Below are positions 42,396 through 51,899 of a stretch of 64,000 nt of DNA, piece by piece. The stretch covers positions 2,976,001-3,040,000 of the forward strand of contig NZ_CP021422.1 in the NCBI RefSeq assembly GCF_002201475.1, written 5' to 3'. This DNA is from Acutalibacter muris. GTDB lineage: Bacteria > Bacillota > Clostridia > Oscillospirales > Acutalibacteraceae. Within the stretch, counting starts at the first letter, position 1; every line of letters begins with the position of its first letter. A program made the position numbers and the translations under genes. The notes below the pieces were generated by a model. It was given only the letters and a program-made list of their open reading frames with translations, did not search any database and was not told the origin of the DNA.

Positions 42396-42477
42396 CGCCG
42401 GATGAGCGGAAACTCTCATGTCCGGTGTGAAGCGGGGGAAAATCTGGAGATGATTTCAAATGATTACCTATCGCTAT
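42396..42477 (+). ncRNA. Group II intron domains V-VI and 3' splice end
   Basis: A 3' intron end: CCGGATGAG and CTCATGTCCGG form a domain V-type hairpin (about 42397-42425), followed by a domain VI-like stem with a bulged A in GATTACCTATCGCTAT. The next exon resumes as TCCAAAGATTGAATC. The 5' intron half, including domain I and the 5' splice site, is absent, so splicing is not possible. Confidence 0.78.
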
Positions 42478-43178
42478 TTCCAAAGATTGAATCAGCAGAA
42501 ATGATGTTCTCAGCCTCCCGCTCCCGCCGCTTGCAGATTGTACCCATCATCCAGTCCTTCGCCCAGCTAGAGAAGAACTACGGCAAGGAGGGCGCAGAGA
42601 TTATCGTAGATAATTTGCAGGATATCATCTTCGGCGGTTTTGCACCCAACAGCAGCTCTGCCGAGGTGCTGTCCAAGGCGCTGGGCAGCAGAACGGTCAT
42701 GTCCGGCTCAGTGTCCAGGAGCAAAAATGGTCCCAGCCAATCTCTGCAAATGATTGAACGCCCGCTCATGACGGCAGATGAGTTGAAGTCCATGCCCAAG
42801 GGACAGTTTGTGGTAATGAAAACCGGATTCCATCCTATGAAGGTAAAACTCAAATTATATTTTGAATGGGGCATTCAGTTCAACGAGGATTACTCTGTTC
42901 CCGAGAATGGCAACCGCAAAGTTGCTTATGCAGAGAAGAATGAACTGCTCCAGGCCATTGTCCTTAAGTATCATCCCGACTGGCTAAAAGAGGACGATAA
43001 TATGTCTCCAGAAGATACCTCTTCTAGTGGCCAGGAAGAAAAATCATCCACGGAAAACCAACACAAGCACCCTTCACGAAAGAAGAAACCCGATGCCGGT
43101 AAGGGAAAACCCTTCAAGACAATTGCACCCCATAACCGGGATATAGAAACAGAGGATATCCAAGATGGGACGGTATGA
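42478..43178 (+). pseudogene. VirD4/TcpA-type coupling protein, C-terminal part only
   Basis: After the intron end the frame reads (F)PKIESAEMMFSASRSRRLQIV…PIIQSFAQLEKNYGKEGAEII…FGGFAPNSSSAEVLSKALGSRTV, which is the post-Walker-B half of a VirD4-type coupling ATPase, ending in a charged tail. The Walker A and membrane parts are missing from the window. The intron originally interrupted the gene next to its DEFGTIPK-type motif. Without this protein the element cannot transfer unless it is provided in trans. Confidence 0.82.
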
Positions 43179-43425
43179 TTTTCTATACAAAATGGATTTG
43201 CAGCACCGGGCCATGGCAGTTTATATTTACCTTGCGGATCGGTCAAATAAGAACGGCGAATGCTGGCCAGCCATCCCTACTATTGGTAGGGAGTTGAAAC
43301 TATCACAGTCTACGGTTCGTAGGGCCTTGAAGGATTTACGCAAGGTGGAGTTGGTAGAAACTGAACAGCGCTATAGGACAAAAGGCGGGAAAAGCAGTTT
43401 GCTTTTTCGTCTCAAGAAGATGTGA
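43165..43425 (+). CDS. Helix-turn-helix protein of the conjugative element
   Basis: An 86-residue protein; DRSNKNGECWPAIPTIGRELKLSQSTVRRALKDL is a winged HTH like that of phage and plasmid replication initiators. It overlaps the coupling protein stop. A second, 5'-truncated copy of its end lies at 51562-51648. Confidence 0.78.
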   Translation: MGRYDFLYKMDLQHRAMAVYIYLADRSNKNGECWPAIPTIGRELKLSQSTVRRALKDLRKVELVETEQRYRTKGGKSSLLFRLKKM

Positions 43426-43540
43426 TAGAAAAGCACCTGCCGCCAAGGAGCCTTTGCGCACTTATGGTGGCAGGTGTCTCCTATCATGGTGACAGGTGCA
43501 AGGAACTACCCACTTTATAAGAGCGAACAACAGAGAAGAA
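43425..43540 (+). repeat. Dispersed repeat, copy A (after the HTH gene)
   Basis: The stretch TGATAGAAAAGCACCTGCCG…, with two CAGGTG-containing repeats (GTGGCAGGTG, GTGACAGGTG) and a GAACTACCCACTTTATAAG end, recurs in part at 51649-51690 (after the truncated HTH copy) and, more diverged, at 60465-60580. It is non-coding by its stops. The duplicated CAGGTG suggests a binding site or a structured element. Confidence 0.55.
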
Positions 43541-43728
43541 TGATATGGCCCCTCCTATTACATCGCTTGACTTCTATCCTTGTATCAGGCCAGGATTTTA
43601 CGGAAACCCCATTGTGTTCGGCGTCGGCCTGTCAGTCCAGGACAGCACAAATTGCGCGGACCACATCAATCCGCTGAACAAAGGCACTGGGACTGGTTAC
43701 CCAATTATTGAATTCAGGGGAGTCGGTC

Positions 43729-45192
43729 AATGCCATTAAGTTAAGCGCCGCCAAAGATCCCGGCTATCGTGCCGGGAGATAAAACCAAGAAATCCGATTA
43801 CCCGAGGAAACAGGTCTCTGGAAAGCCCGTCCCCGCCTTACTGGAAAGCGTTTCCTGTAAAGCAACCCTTCCAGTTCTCGAAAAGGTTTCCGTAAGAAAG
43901 CACAGCAGGCAAAGACAGCATCGGAAAAATTGAGGCGCTGCTTTTGTTTTGTCTTGTGGCAGGAAAGCTCCACGTTCCAGGCTGCTGCCTGTGCAAAGTT
44001 AAAAATCAGGAAAGCAGCAAAAACCTCCTGTAAAATAAGTTCTGGAATTTTGGAGTGGAGATGAATGAGCGCCACTGAATATTTCAGGCTGCGGAAAGAT
44101 GTTTCGATGCCCCAGCGTTTGGCGTAAAGAGCTTTCAAAGTTTCGGGCGGAAATTGATTTTTATTCAGATTTGTCAGGAAGGTTTCCGTTTTTCCATTGC
44201 AGAAATTTACGCGTACGATACGGAAAGAAAGCCGGTAAAAGCCAACGCTTTCTGCAGGCAGGAAATCGAAAACACGCTGACTTGTAAGCTTATAAAAATC
44301 TGCCGGAACAGGGATATTTCTTGTTTCCAGTTTTCGTTTTGTGAGGCGCCCCAAAGTGAGGCTTGCGGGTATATCAAATTCGGGAAAACAAGGAAGCTTT
44401 ACACCAAAAACCGAATCCCTTTCCTTCAGGCGGAGGACATATTTCCAGCCCCGGTTTTCCAGATGCGCCAAGTTGTTCAGGGACGCATAGTTCCGGTCGG
44501 CTAAAAGGATAACCGGCTCTGAAATCCGCGAACGGTCTGTCATTTCACACAGAGCTTTGCCTTCATTTTTCTCGTGTTCCTTTTGGACAATTAAGTCTGT
44601 ATAAATGCCGTTTTCCAAGTCAAAAAGAGCGTTTATCAGGTGCTTGTTCCAACCGTGCTGGCGGTCTGTTCCGGGCAGATAAGAAAGCAAATCTGCAGGG
44701 TATGCTGATGATTTCAAGGACATTCCATCCACTGCCAGCAGCCGATATCCCCGGTACTTCTTTTCGGGGGTAAGTGAATTTGAAAAGCTGTGAAATAAGT
44801 CCTCCAAGGCTTTAGGCAAAAGCTTTTTCCGCTGCTGCACAAAAGCGGAGGCAGAGGGTGTTTTTTCTTGAAAACGGAAAGCTTTCATGAGATTTTTGCC
44901 CACGCTTTCACAGCTCATGGTAAGCAGCAGGAGAAGGATTTTTTCAAAATCCAGCGCCCTGCGGCGGGTGAAATCCCGTCCTGGCCGGCTGGCGTAAATT
45001 TGGGGATTCTTTCCCATTTTCCTTACCTGAGACAGCAGCTTTTTTCGTAAGTTTTTTGCGGTTTGTTTCATTTTATAAGCCCCTTGAAGTTTTTATTTTT
45101 CAAGGGGCTTCGCCGCATATTTTTCTTATTTTGTCAAGGGCTTTTTGCCGATTTCTTTATCTTTTTACAAAATGCTTAACTTAATGGCATTG
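43729..45192 (-). mobile_element. IS4-type insertion sequence, intact
   Basis: A 1464-bp element with identical 19-base inverted ends CAATGCCATTAAGTTAAGC (43729-43747 and 45174-45192) and an 11-base target duplication GGGGAGTCGGT (43718-43728 and 45193-45203). It encodes one complete transposase. It interrupts the decayed surface-protein gene on the minus strand. Perfect ends and duplications point to a recent insertion. Confidence 0.92.
43764..45071 (-). CDS. IS4-family transposase
   Basis: A 435-residue DDE transposase with Asp in LLAVDGMSLKSS, Asp in VILLADRNY and the IS4 signature YAKRWGIETSFRSLK supplying the Glu. The C-terminus is basic. The frame is complete with no stops, unlike the IS66 and IS256 transposases elsewhere in the window, so this element is probably still active. 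Confidence 0.93.
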   Translation of the reverse strand: MKQTAKNLRKKLLSQVRKMGKNPQIYASRPGRDFTRRRALDFEKILLLLLTMSCESVGKNLMKAFRFQEKTPSASAFVQQRKKLLPKALEDLFHSFSNSLTPEKKYRGYRLLAVDGMSLKSSAYPADLLSYLPGTDRQHGWNKHLINALFDLENGIYTDLIVQKEHEKNEGKALCEMTDRSRISEPVILLADRNYASLNNLAHLENRGWKYVLRLKERDSVFGVKLPCFPEFDIPASLTLGRLTKRKLETRNIPVPADFYKLTSQRVFDFLPAESVGFYRLSFRIVRVNFCNGKTETFLTNLNKNQFPPETLKALYAKRWGIETSFRSLKYSVALIHLHSKIPELILQEVFAAFLIFNFAQAAAWNVELSCHKTKQKQRLNFSDAVFACCAFLRKPFRELEGLLYRKRFPVRRGRAFQRPVSSGNRISWFYLPAR

Positions 45193-46292
45193 GGGGAGTC
45201 GGTACAGTTCGCCAGGATACGGAAGGCCAACTCTTGCGGCACCGACCATTCAAGTCCGGACGTATGCGTGGCGTCGAGATCATACAGTGCGTTGATTTCA
45301 TTCGCGCTTACATAGCCATTGCCCAGCAGGAACAGGACGGACAGGCCCGTATCAGAATCGCTCTTGCACAGCGTGTGGCCATCAGCAAAGGTGTAAGAAG
45401 CAAACGTTTTGCCAACTTTTACCGGGTAATTTTTGATTTCATCCGAAAGCAGCCGGTAACTGACCGCGCACACCTGGGCAATGGTCAGCTCTTCGTTGGG
45501 CAGCCATTGGCCTTTGTCATTCCTCTGAAAAATGGGTGGGCTATCTCAGTGTTAGGCTTATCTGGTACCTCCACTTTCACCTCGGGCACCTGGCCCCTGA
45601 CGGTACTGAGGTTGCCGCCCTTGAGGTTGGCGTAGTTTGTGAATGTCCCGCCGCCTGCATCGTTCTTGAACTGCACCTTGAACTGAACCGTAGCAGAGGT
45701 CCCGGGCCGAATATCACCAATGTCCATAGTCAGGGTCATTCCGTTAAAACCCCACTTGGCGCTCCCCAGGGGGCAGTTTACGCTGTTGATATAAACGGTA
45801 TCGTCCAGTAGCACCATGAGGTCGTCATAGTCGCTCAGGGTGTCGACGGACTTCACACCCGTCCAGGTTTTCTAGGTGTTGTTGGTTGCCGTGATGGTAT
45901 AGGTCACGGATTCACCAGGGGACACGAACGTTTTGTCCACCGTCTTTTGCCGGTCACCACGCCGAACACATCCAGCCCGGGCGGGGTTTCTGGATTCAGA
46001 ATCTCCACGCCGGGGTCGGCGGCGGTGGGGTTGCCGTCGGGTCTGTTCGCAATCACCGTGTTATACACAGTCGTGCCTGTGGCCATATCCAGCACCCGCA
46101 CTTCAAAGGTGACTTCCTTGGACTGCCTGGGTTTCACATTGCCCACGGGGATTTCCAGGGCTCTGCCGTTCAGAATGAATTCCGTGCTCTTGTTATCCAC
46201 GTTATGCAGGCCGATTTTCACTATTTTCACCCAAAAACTCACTTGACCACAGGGCTCATAATTCATCTAAATCACCTTTTGGGGCATTACTG

Positions 46293-46577
46293 TCAATGTG
46301 GTTTGTGACATTGTGCCGTCCCACCGTGCTCAGTATTTCCTTCTCTGTTATTGAAATCTATCAATGACAAGCCAAAGGCTTCCGAAACACGCTGTGGAGT
46401 GCCGACAGCCATGTTTGCACAGATGTATTCAATATCTTGAAGACATGCGATGTTTATATGAGATGGGTCTACTAGCATTTGATTCCAGCCCATTACCCTG
46501 CATAGATGGACGATGTTCTCGAAAAACTGTAACGGTCTACCTCCCTGTATAGGCAGTCCCGGTGTCCGATGGAATTC
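46293..46577 (-). pseudogene. Unassigned protein fragment
   Basis: A reverse-strand frame with protein-like composition (GLPIQGGRPLQFFENIVHLC…NACLQDIEYICANMAVGTPQRVSEAF-type sequence) between stops, without a good start or ribosome site. It may be the remnant of a lost gene. I do not recognise the family. Apart from this fragment and the promoter at 46808, 46267-46885 holds nothing identifiable. Confidence 0.25.
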
Positions 46578-46807
46578 TCACAGAATATCTCCGTCTATTT
46601 GGGAAAAGACTCAGAATACTCGTAAATAGATTTAGAGTGAACCCACAATGCGAATCAGAATATCCACGGTTGCGTTGCTACAACCATGTTTCTCGGTGAA
46701 CCTGTCACTGGAATCGCTGAGAAATCATTGGGATTATGAGTAGTGTGTTGTAGAGATATTATAATTTGGAATTTACAAAAAAATAAGGAATAAATCTGGC
46801 AAATGTA

Positions 46808-46836
46808 TTGATTTTTATGTCGAGAAGTTGTATAAT
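46808..46836 (+). promoter_or_regulatory. Promoter of the ATP-grasp cassette
   Basis: TTGATT, 17 bases, TATAAT: a good vegetative sigma-A promoter about 50 bases before the GTG at 46886. It suggests constitutive transcription of the following three or four genes. Confidence 0.72.
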
Positions 46837-46885
46837 AGAATTGAAATAACATCAAAATAGTCAAAAATAAAGGTCGCATACGATT

Positions 46886-47905
46886 GTGAAAATAAATGTT
46901 TTAGTTACTGCAGTAGGCAATGCTGGAGTTGGAAGTCAAATAGTAGAAGCGCTTAAACTTTCAAATCTGGAACTAAATATAGTTGGAACAGATATATCCA
47001 ATTTTTGCATACCGCAACTGAATAAATTTTATAAAGTCCCCAAAGCAACTGATCCCGATTATTCAATGGTCATAGACAGAATTATTTCGGAAAATTCTAT
47101 ACACGCTATTTTCCCGAATTCGAGGGCAGAAATTAAGTTTTTTCTTTGCAATCGACAAAAATATGAAAATAGGGGAATAGGCATACCTCTAAATAGTGAA
47201 AATATACAGGAGATTTGTGAAAACAAATATCATCTATTTTCTTATTTGTCTGAAAAAGGTATTTCTGTTCCTAGATTTCTCAAAATAAACAAAATTGAAG
47301 ATTGCTATAAAATCTCTTTTTTTCCTGTGGTTATTAAGCCAAACATTTTAGCTAGTGCTTCTGAACATGTATATATTGCTTTTGACGTAGAAGACGCAAT
47401 TTGCTATACCACAGTAATGTTAAAACGAGGGTTGGATATAGTCGTTCAAGAATATGTTGGTGACATGAATTCTGAATATACTATAGGTGTTACCAGCGAT
47501 AATGCTAGTAATATTTTAGGTACAATAGTTATACACAGACTATATTATTCGGCCATTTCGTACAAAAATAAATTTAGAATAGGCGATAAAAGTTATGCCA
47601 TATCTTCTGGCATTACTCAAGGAGAAGTAGTGCAAGATGAAAATATTGCTCTTCAAGCACAGAACATTGCGCAATGTTTAAATTCATGTGGTCCATTGAA
47701 TATACAAGGAATGGTTGTTAATCGACAATTATTGCTCTTTGATGCTCATCCTACAATTACTGGAAGTGTCTCCATAAGAGCTTTGGCCGGATATAATGAA
47801 CCTGAAAATTTTCTTAGAGAAAAAATTCTGGGGCAGGTTTCAAGATATACATATAGGAACATTCAAGTAATGCGAAAATTGATTTCGGAAATTAAGGGAG
47901 AGTAA
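46886..47905 (+). CDS. ATP-grasp ligase (carbamoyl-phosphate-synthase-like)
   Basis: A 339-residue protein. The N-terminal preATP domain has the Gly-rich VLVTAVGNAGVGSQIVEAL and ends NSRAEIKFF. The ATP-grasp core has PVVIKPNI, VVQEYVGD and a late acidic part (LLLFDAHPTITGS with Asp, Asn-rich NIQG). It should join a carboxylate to an amine or thiol with ATP. Codon use and GC (about a third) are far lower than the flanks. Start GTG; no strong ribosome site, but the promoter is good. Confidence 0.8.
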   Translation: MKINVLVTAVGNAGVGSQIVEALKLSNLELNIVGTDISNFCIPQLNKFYKVPKATDPDYSMVIDRIISENSIHAIFPNSRAEIKFFLCNRQKYENRGIGIPLNSENIQEICENKYHLFSYLSEKGISVPRFLKINKIEDCYKISFFPVVIKPNILASASEHVYIAFDVEDAICYTTVMLKRGLDIVVQEYVGDMNSEYTIGVTSDNASNILGTIVIHRLYYSAISYKNKFRIGDKSYAISSGITQGEVVQDENIALQAQNIAQCLNSCGPLNIQGMVVNRQLLLFDAHPTITGSVSIRALAGYNEPENFLREKILGQVSRYTYRNIQVMRKLISEIKGE

Positions 47906-47907
47906 AT

Positions 47908-48831
47908 ATGGATGTAAAAGATATTTTTGACTTTTTAAAATCGCTGCACCTAGAATATAGAGTAGTGGGAAAGGGAAATTTCGCACTTAATGGTGTATGC
48001 GCACTTAATCAGTTACATAATGAATCCTTGACATGGATTAGAAATCCAGATATGGAAAAAATTACAGGAATAGAACAATACCATAATATGTGTGTTATAT
48101 TGCCAGGGACAAAATTGCCGAATACAATTCACAATATATACATTTTTGTTGAAAATCCTCATTCTGCTTTTTTTGAAATAGTTAATAGTTTTTTCGCAAA
48201 AAGGCAAGAAAAGGGTCAGTATATAGAAAATGATAGCGTGGTATTATCATCCTGTATAGGTAAAAATGTTAGCGTTGGACATCATTGTTATACCGGCAAA
48301 GATGTGATATTAGGAGATGATGTAGTCATTGAACACAATGTTATTTTGGAGGGTTCAGTAGAAATTGGCGCGAGAAGTACCATAGAAAGTGGTGTTGTTA
48401 TTGGGCTGTGTGGCTTTGGTCATTATAAAGATACAAATAATGTCTTCAGAAGAATCCCTCATTTAGGGGGGGTTATAATAGGTGAGGACGTCTATATTGG
48501 GGCCAATTCAACAGTAGCCAGAGGAACAATTGCAAATACCATTATTGAAGATCATGTTAAAATAGATGCTAGATGTCATATTGCTCACAATGACATAATA
48601 AAACGGGGCGTTATGATAACAGGTGGCGTTGGGATAGCGGGTAGTGTAACTGTTGAAGAAGATGCATGGATTGGTCCAAATAGCACAATTAATAATGGAT
48701 TAATAATTGGAAGAAATAGTTTTGTCGGGATTGCAAGTGTTGTGACAAAAAATGTTCCTGAAGGAAAGGCTGTTTTCGGAGTTCCTGCTAGGATTGTTAA
48801 AGACAACACTCCCAATGTATATACAACCTAA
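47908..48831 (+). CDS. LpxD-like hexapeptide-repeat acyltransferase
   Basis: A 307-residue protein. The N-terminal ~90 residues resemble the LpxD uridine-binding domain (ALNQLHNESLTWIRNPDMEK…). Then comes a left-handed beta-helix of hexapeptide repeats (VGHHCYTGKDVILGDDVVIEHNVI… IGEDVYIGANSTVARGTI), with catalytic His candidates in AHNDIIKRG. It likely acylates an amino sugar. A Gram-positive host makes no lipid A, so the substrate is different. Two bases separate it from the ATP-grasp gene. Confidence 0.82.
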   Translation: MDVKDIFDFLKSLHLEYRVVGKGNFALNGVCALNQLHNESLTWIRNPDMEKITGIEQYHNMCVILPGTKLPNTIHNIYIFVENPHSAFFEIVNSFFAKRQEKGQYIENDSVVLSSCIGKNVSVGHHCYTGKDVILGDDVVIEHNVILEGSVEIGARSTIESGVVIGLCGFGHYKDTNNVFRRIPHLGGVIIGEDVYIGANSTVARGTIANTIIEDHVKIDARCHIAHNDIIKRGVMITGGVGIAGSVTVEEDAWIGPNSTINNGLIIGRNSFVGIASVVTKNVPEGKAVFGVPARIVKDNTPNVYTT

Positions 48832-48832
48832 T

Positions 48833-49504
48833 ATGAAGAATTTGCATATGAATAATAAAAAATTGTTAGTTATTATGGCACATCCTGACGATGCTGAATT
48901 GTCTTGTTACGGAACCATTAGAAAGTATATTGATGAAGGCTATGAATGTTATATATCAATTGCTAGTAATGGTATAAATGGAAATAGTAGCTCCCAAAAT
49001 TGTGATAGGATATCAGAATCAAAGCAGAGCTTTTTTTCACTTCCGGTTCACTTTGTTACTTTAGATTGTATGGATGGGTTTATATCATTTGATTTGAATT
49101 TAGTAAAAAAAGTGAGTAACATTATTTGCGAAATTAGGCCTAATGTCGTTATTACCCATTTTCCGGATTCGTTTGGATGCGAACATCAAGATCATACGGC
49201 AATAGGTAAAGCTGTGACAAATGCAGTTGTAAGATATTCAACTAATTTAGAAATGTTTCTGTACGCTGAACCAATGTATCCTTTTTTCTCGTCCTTTAAG
49301 TGGAATTACATAGTAGATATTGACTTGTATTATAAAGAAAAAATAAAAGCTTTGCAGGCACATGAGTCACAGAATGGAAAATTTTATATGACAGAACAAT
49401 TTCAAACTAGCAGAATGACCAGAATAAGTCCTTATTTAGGAACTATAGGTTCAGACAAAAACTGCAAATTTGAGTTGTACTATTCAGCATTAGGTATCTT
49501 CTAA
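48833..49504 (+). CDS. PIG-L (LmbE) family N-deacetylase
   Basis: A 223-residue zinc deacetylase: the metal motif AHPDDAELSCYG near residue 20 and the later EHQDHTAIGKAV supplying the His/Asp ligands. Such enzymes remove acetyl groups from GlcNAc-type sugars. Acyl transfer, deacetylation and ligation are steps of one small-molecule or glycan pathway encoded by the three adjacent genes. ATG 48833 (48848 is also possible). Confidence 0.88.
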   Translation: MKNLHMNNKKLLVIMAHPDDAELSCYGTIRKYIDEGYECYISIASNGINGNSSSQNCDRISESKQSFFSLPVHFVTLDCMDGFISFDLNLVKKVSNIICEIRPNVVITHFPDSFGCEHQDHTAIGKAVTNAVVRYSTNLEMFLYAEPMYPFFSSFKWNYIVDIDLYYKEKIKALQAHESQNGKFYMTEQFQTSRMTRISPYLGTIGSDKNCKFELYYSALGIF

Positions 49505-49531
49505 TATCGATGTGGGGAAAGGAAAATCAAG

Positions 49532-50155
49532 ATGGTTTCAAAAAAATATGAGCCGTATCTACTTAGCGCGTATCAGCAGATTAACGAACATCATAGATTC
49601 CAAACCCAACAGAACAACCAGACTATTACATTTTACATTGTTTTCATAAGCTTTTTTATTGGTTTTAGAGATTCACTTTCCATATTTGATGACATAATTG
49701 TTAATTTCATATACATATTTGTGATAGTAGTTGGATGAATTGTGATTCTGAATATGATCCAGCTTCGCATATGGCAACTTAAATATGCAACCGCAATTCA
49801 GCTTGTTGGCAGTATGTTTATATCGGATATTCTGATTGATAGCTTTTCATCGTTTAATCAATTTATTGATTCGTTTGAATGTCGAAGTAAAACTAAGCAT
49901 AGCTTGTTTGCTGCACTAACTAATAAAATGATTTGGGGCTGCACAATATTATCATTAGCACCATTTGCAATGTACTTTACTTTTTTGCGTTCAAAGTACG
50001 TTTTTTGCCAGAACATAGCATTTACTATAATATTTTTTCTCGTTGTTTTTTTCTATGTTCTTTGGGTATATCTTACATTTAACAAGCGAGTTCAAGCTAC
50101 AGGCAATCGTGGAGAAAAACTATGGATTTTAGATTATATAAACTACAACATTTAA
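49532..50155 (+). pseudogene. Membrane protein interrupted by an in-frame stop
   Basis: Two same-frame pieces, 49532-49738 and 49742-50155, are split only by TGA at 49736. The first has a helix (ITFYIVFISFFIGF and IFVIVVG) and the second two hydrophobic segments (LSLAPFAMYFTFL, AFTIIFFLVVFFYVLWVYL). Joined they would be a ~207-residue membrane protein, reminiscent of small SLATT-like effectors, though this is loose. It follows the low-GC cassette and has similar composition. Confidence 0.6.
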
Positions 50156-50210
50156 AAACTTGATCCAAAACTGGCACAAAAATACGCTTGAAGCGTAAAT
50201 CCGGGGGTAA

Positions 50211-51560
50211 TGTCAAGAGTTATGCGCAAAAAGTTTAGCAGAGTCTGGACAAAATGAAGTCAGTCCGCAATAGAGGTGTCTTCAAGAACGGTCTCTAAGT
50301 GATTCATATTCATGTACTTCTTGTTGCCCCACTGAGTACCAGCCACGTGGCGGAGTCTGGCGCAGACGAGCATGAGAGCAGAATTGCCATCCGGAAAAGC
50401 GCCCACCACCCTGGTGCGGCGGCGGATCTCCCGGTTGAGCCGCTCAATGACATTGTTCGTGCGGATACGAGTCCAGTGTTCGCTGGGAAAGTCGTAGTAA
50501 GCCAGAGTCTCCTCAATGCCATCCTCCACTTTCCTTGCGGCCTCTTTCAGTTTCATGGCACGAAGCTCCTCCACGACTGCTTTGGCCTTCTCGCGAGCTG
50601 CTTTTTTGCTCTCCTGAGCGTGGATAGCTTTCAACATCTTCGCCACCAGTTTCACCTTGGAACGAGGCGTTACAGAGAACACATTGCGGTAGAAATGGAC
50701 GGTACAGCGCTGGTATTTGGCCTGAGGGAACACCTCTCCCACGGCCCCCAGCATCCCAAGGCATTTGTCTCCAACCACCAGCTTTACGCCACCCAGACCA
50801 CGACCACGGAGCCACTGAAAGAAACTGACCCAACTGGCCTTGTCCTCCTTCATGCCCTCTGCAGCGCCTGAAACCTCCCGATATCCGTCCTCATTCACAG
50901 CAATCGCCACCAAAATCGCCACATTTTCATACTCTCAGCCCCAATTGCGCCGCAGGTAGATGCCGTCCACATAAACATATGGATATTTGCCGCCCTGCAA
51001 AGGCCGGTTCCGCCAATCTTCGATGTGAACGTAAGCCTTCTTGTTCAGCTCGCTGATGGTGGCCGGAGATACCTTGCTGCCCCACAGAGCCTCGGTAATA
51101 TCCTCCACACGGCGCACAGAGACGCCTGCCAGGTACATCTCGATGAGGGCCTCTTCCACGCTGCTCTCCCGTCGGCGGTACTGCTCTATGATGGCAGTTT
51201 CAAAAGAGACGCCCTTGAGACGGGGCACATGGAGTGTGACATTGCCGGATGTGGGTAGTAAGGTTTCGGTCGAAGTGCCCGCTACGGTACCCCTGGCAGA
51301 CCTCGTTTCGCTCGTAGCGGGCTGCCTGGGTCAGTTTCTCCGCCTCCTGCTCCAACAGCTCATTCAGCGTTTCTTCCACGCTGCCTCGAACCATTTCCTT
51401 TAATTGGCCCTTGATTACTTCCTCGTTTAGCTGTACAATTTTCTCAGACATGGTTTGTAGTCTCCTTTCAGAATGCTGGGTGGTAACTTCATTCTACCAG
51501 AACTCCTGCAAACCCTGTCTCTTTTTTTGCTCTATTTTTTGCGCAACTTATTGTACCTTA
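50211..51560 (-). mobile_element. IS256-family element (degraded)
   Basis: Limits are approximate: the imperfect terminal repeats lie at GTTATGCGCAAAAAG (~50219) and, inverted, TTTTTTGCGCAACTTA (~51535-51550). It holds one transposase read on the minus strand and broken by a frameshift and a nonsense codon. No clear target duplication was found; the right flank is the 3' end of an HTH gene whose 5' part is missing, so the insertion or a later deletion removed it. Confidence 0.72.
50260..51451 (-). pseudogene. IS256-family (mutator) transposase, broken
   Basis: The start MSEKIVQLNEEVIKGQLKEM… runs to RRSGHFDRNL-type sequence, shifts frame at ~51235, continues PRLKGVSFETAIIEQYRR… to RRNWG, meets TGA at ~50935, and resumes as AILVAIAVNEDGYREV…GLGGVKLVVGDKCLGML… with NNVIERLNREIRRRTRVVGAFPDG and AGTQWGNKKYM at the end. 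The DDE sites are split across the breaks, so the protein is not made. Confidence 0.85.
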
Positions 51561-51561
51561 T

Positions 51562-51648
51562 CTAAAAGATTTGCGCAAAGCTGAGTTGCTGGAAACAAAG
51601 CAACGGTATCGCGCTACGGGCGATAAGAGCAGTCTCCTTTCCGTCTAA
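51562..51648 (+). pseudogene. 3' fragment of a second copy of the HTH gene
   Basis: Reads LKDLRKAELLETKQRYRATG…KSSLLSV, clearly the end of a diverged copy of the HTH gene at 43165-43425 (LKDLRKVELVETEQRYRTKG). The 5' part is missing at the IS256 end. The dispersed repeat follows it, as it follows copy one. The remaining 51691-51899 holds nothing I can identify. Confidence 0.8.
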
Positions 51649-51899
51649 AAAAATGATAGAAAGCACCTGCCGTCAAGGGACAATCGTGCTTTCTTGCAAG
51701 CAGATGCCATCCGTTATGTCAAACGGTATTGAAGATTCACGATTTAGAATAAGAGAATAAATGTGGAAACCTCTATCGCTAATTCAGCCGTTGCGTAATG
51801 TCATAACTTTATTACTGCATTGGGAATCAATTCGTTTATCTCAACAGTACATTGGAATAAGCAAATTCAAAAGTGCTAAAATCACAATTAGTTTTTCAA

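Larger units (their letters stand above)
43632..46266 (-). pseudogene. Decayed surface protein with DUF11-like repeats, split by IS4-type element
   Basis: The reverse strand encodes pieces of one secreted repeat protein. NVKPRQSKEVTFEVRVLD (45904-46266), IGDIRPGTSATVQFKVQFKND (45485-45856) and an SLH-like tail (EELTIAQVCAVSYRLLSDEIKNYP…) lie in different frames with stops between them. The last piece reads FRILANCTDSP up to the insertion and continues after it as EFNNWVTSPSAF…ICAVLD, ending at 43632. It is not expected to be functional. The N-terminus is not visible. Confidence 0.72.

Noticed and set aside
43545..43739. Short plus-strand frame next to the IS4 left end
   Set aside because: It lies opposite the interrupted reverse-strand surface protein, whose frame rejoins across the IS.
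49736..49738. Selenocysteine or stop readthrough at TGA
   Set aside because: No SECIS-like hairpin was seen just after the codon and the protein is not of a known selenoprotein family; a nonsense mutation is simpler.
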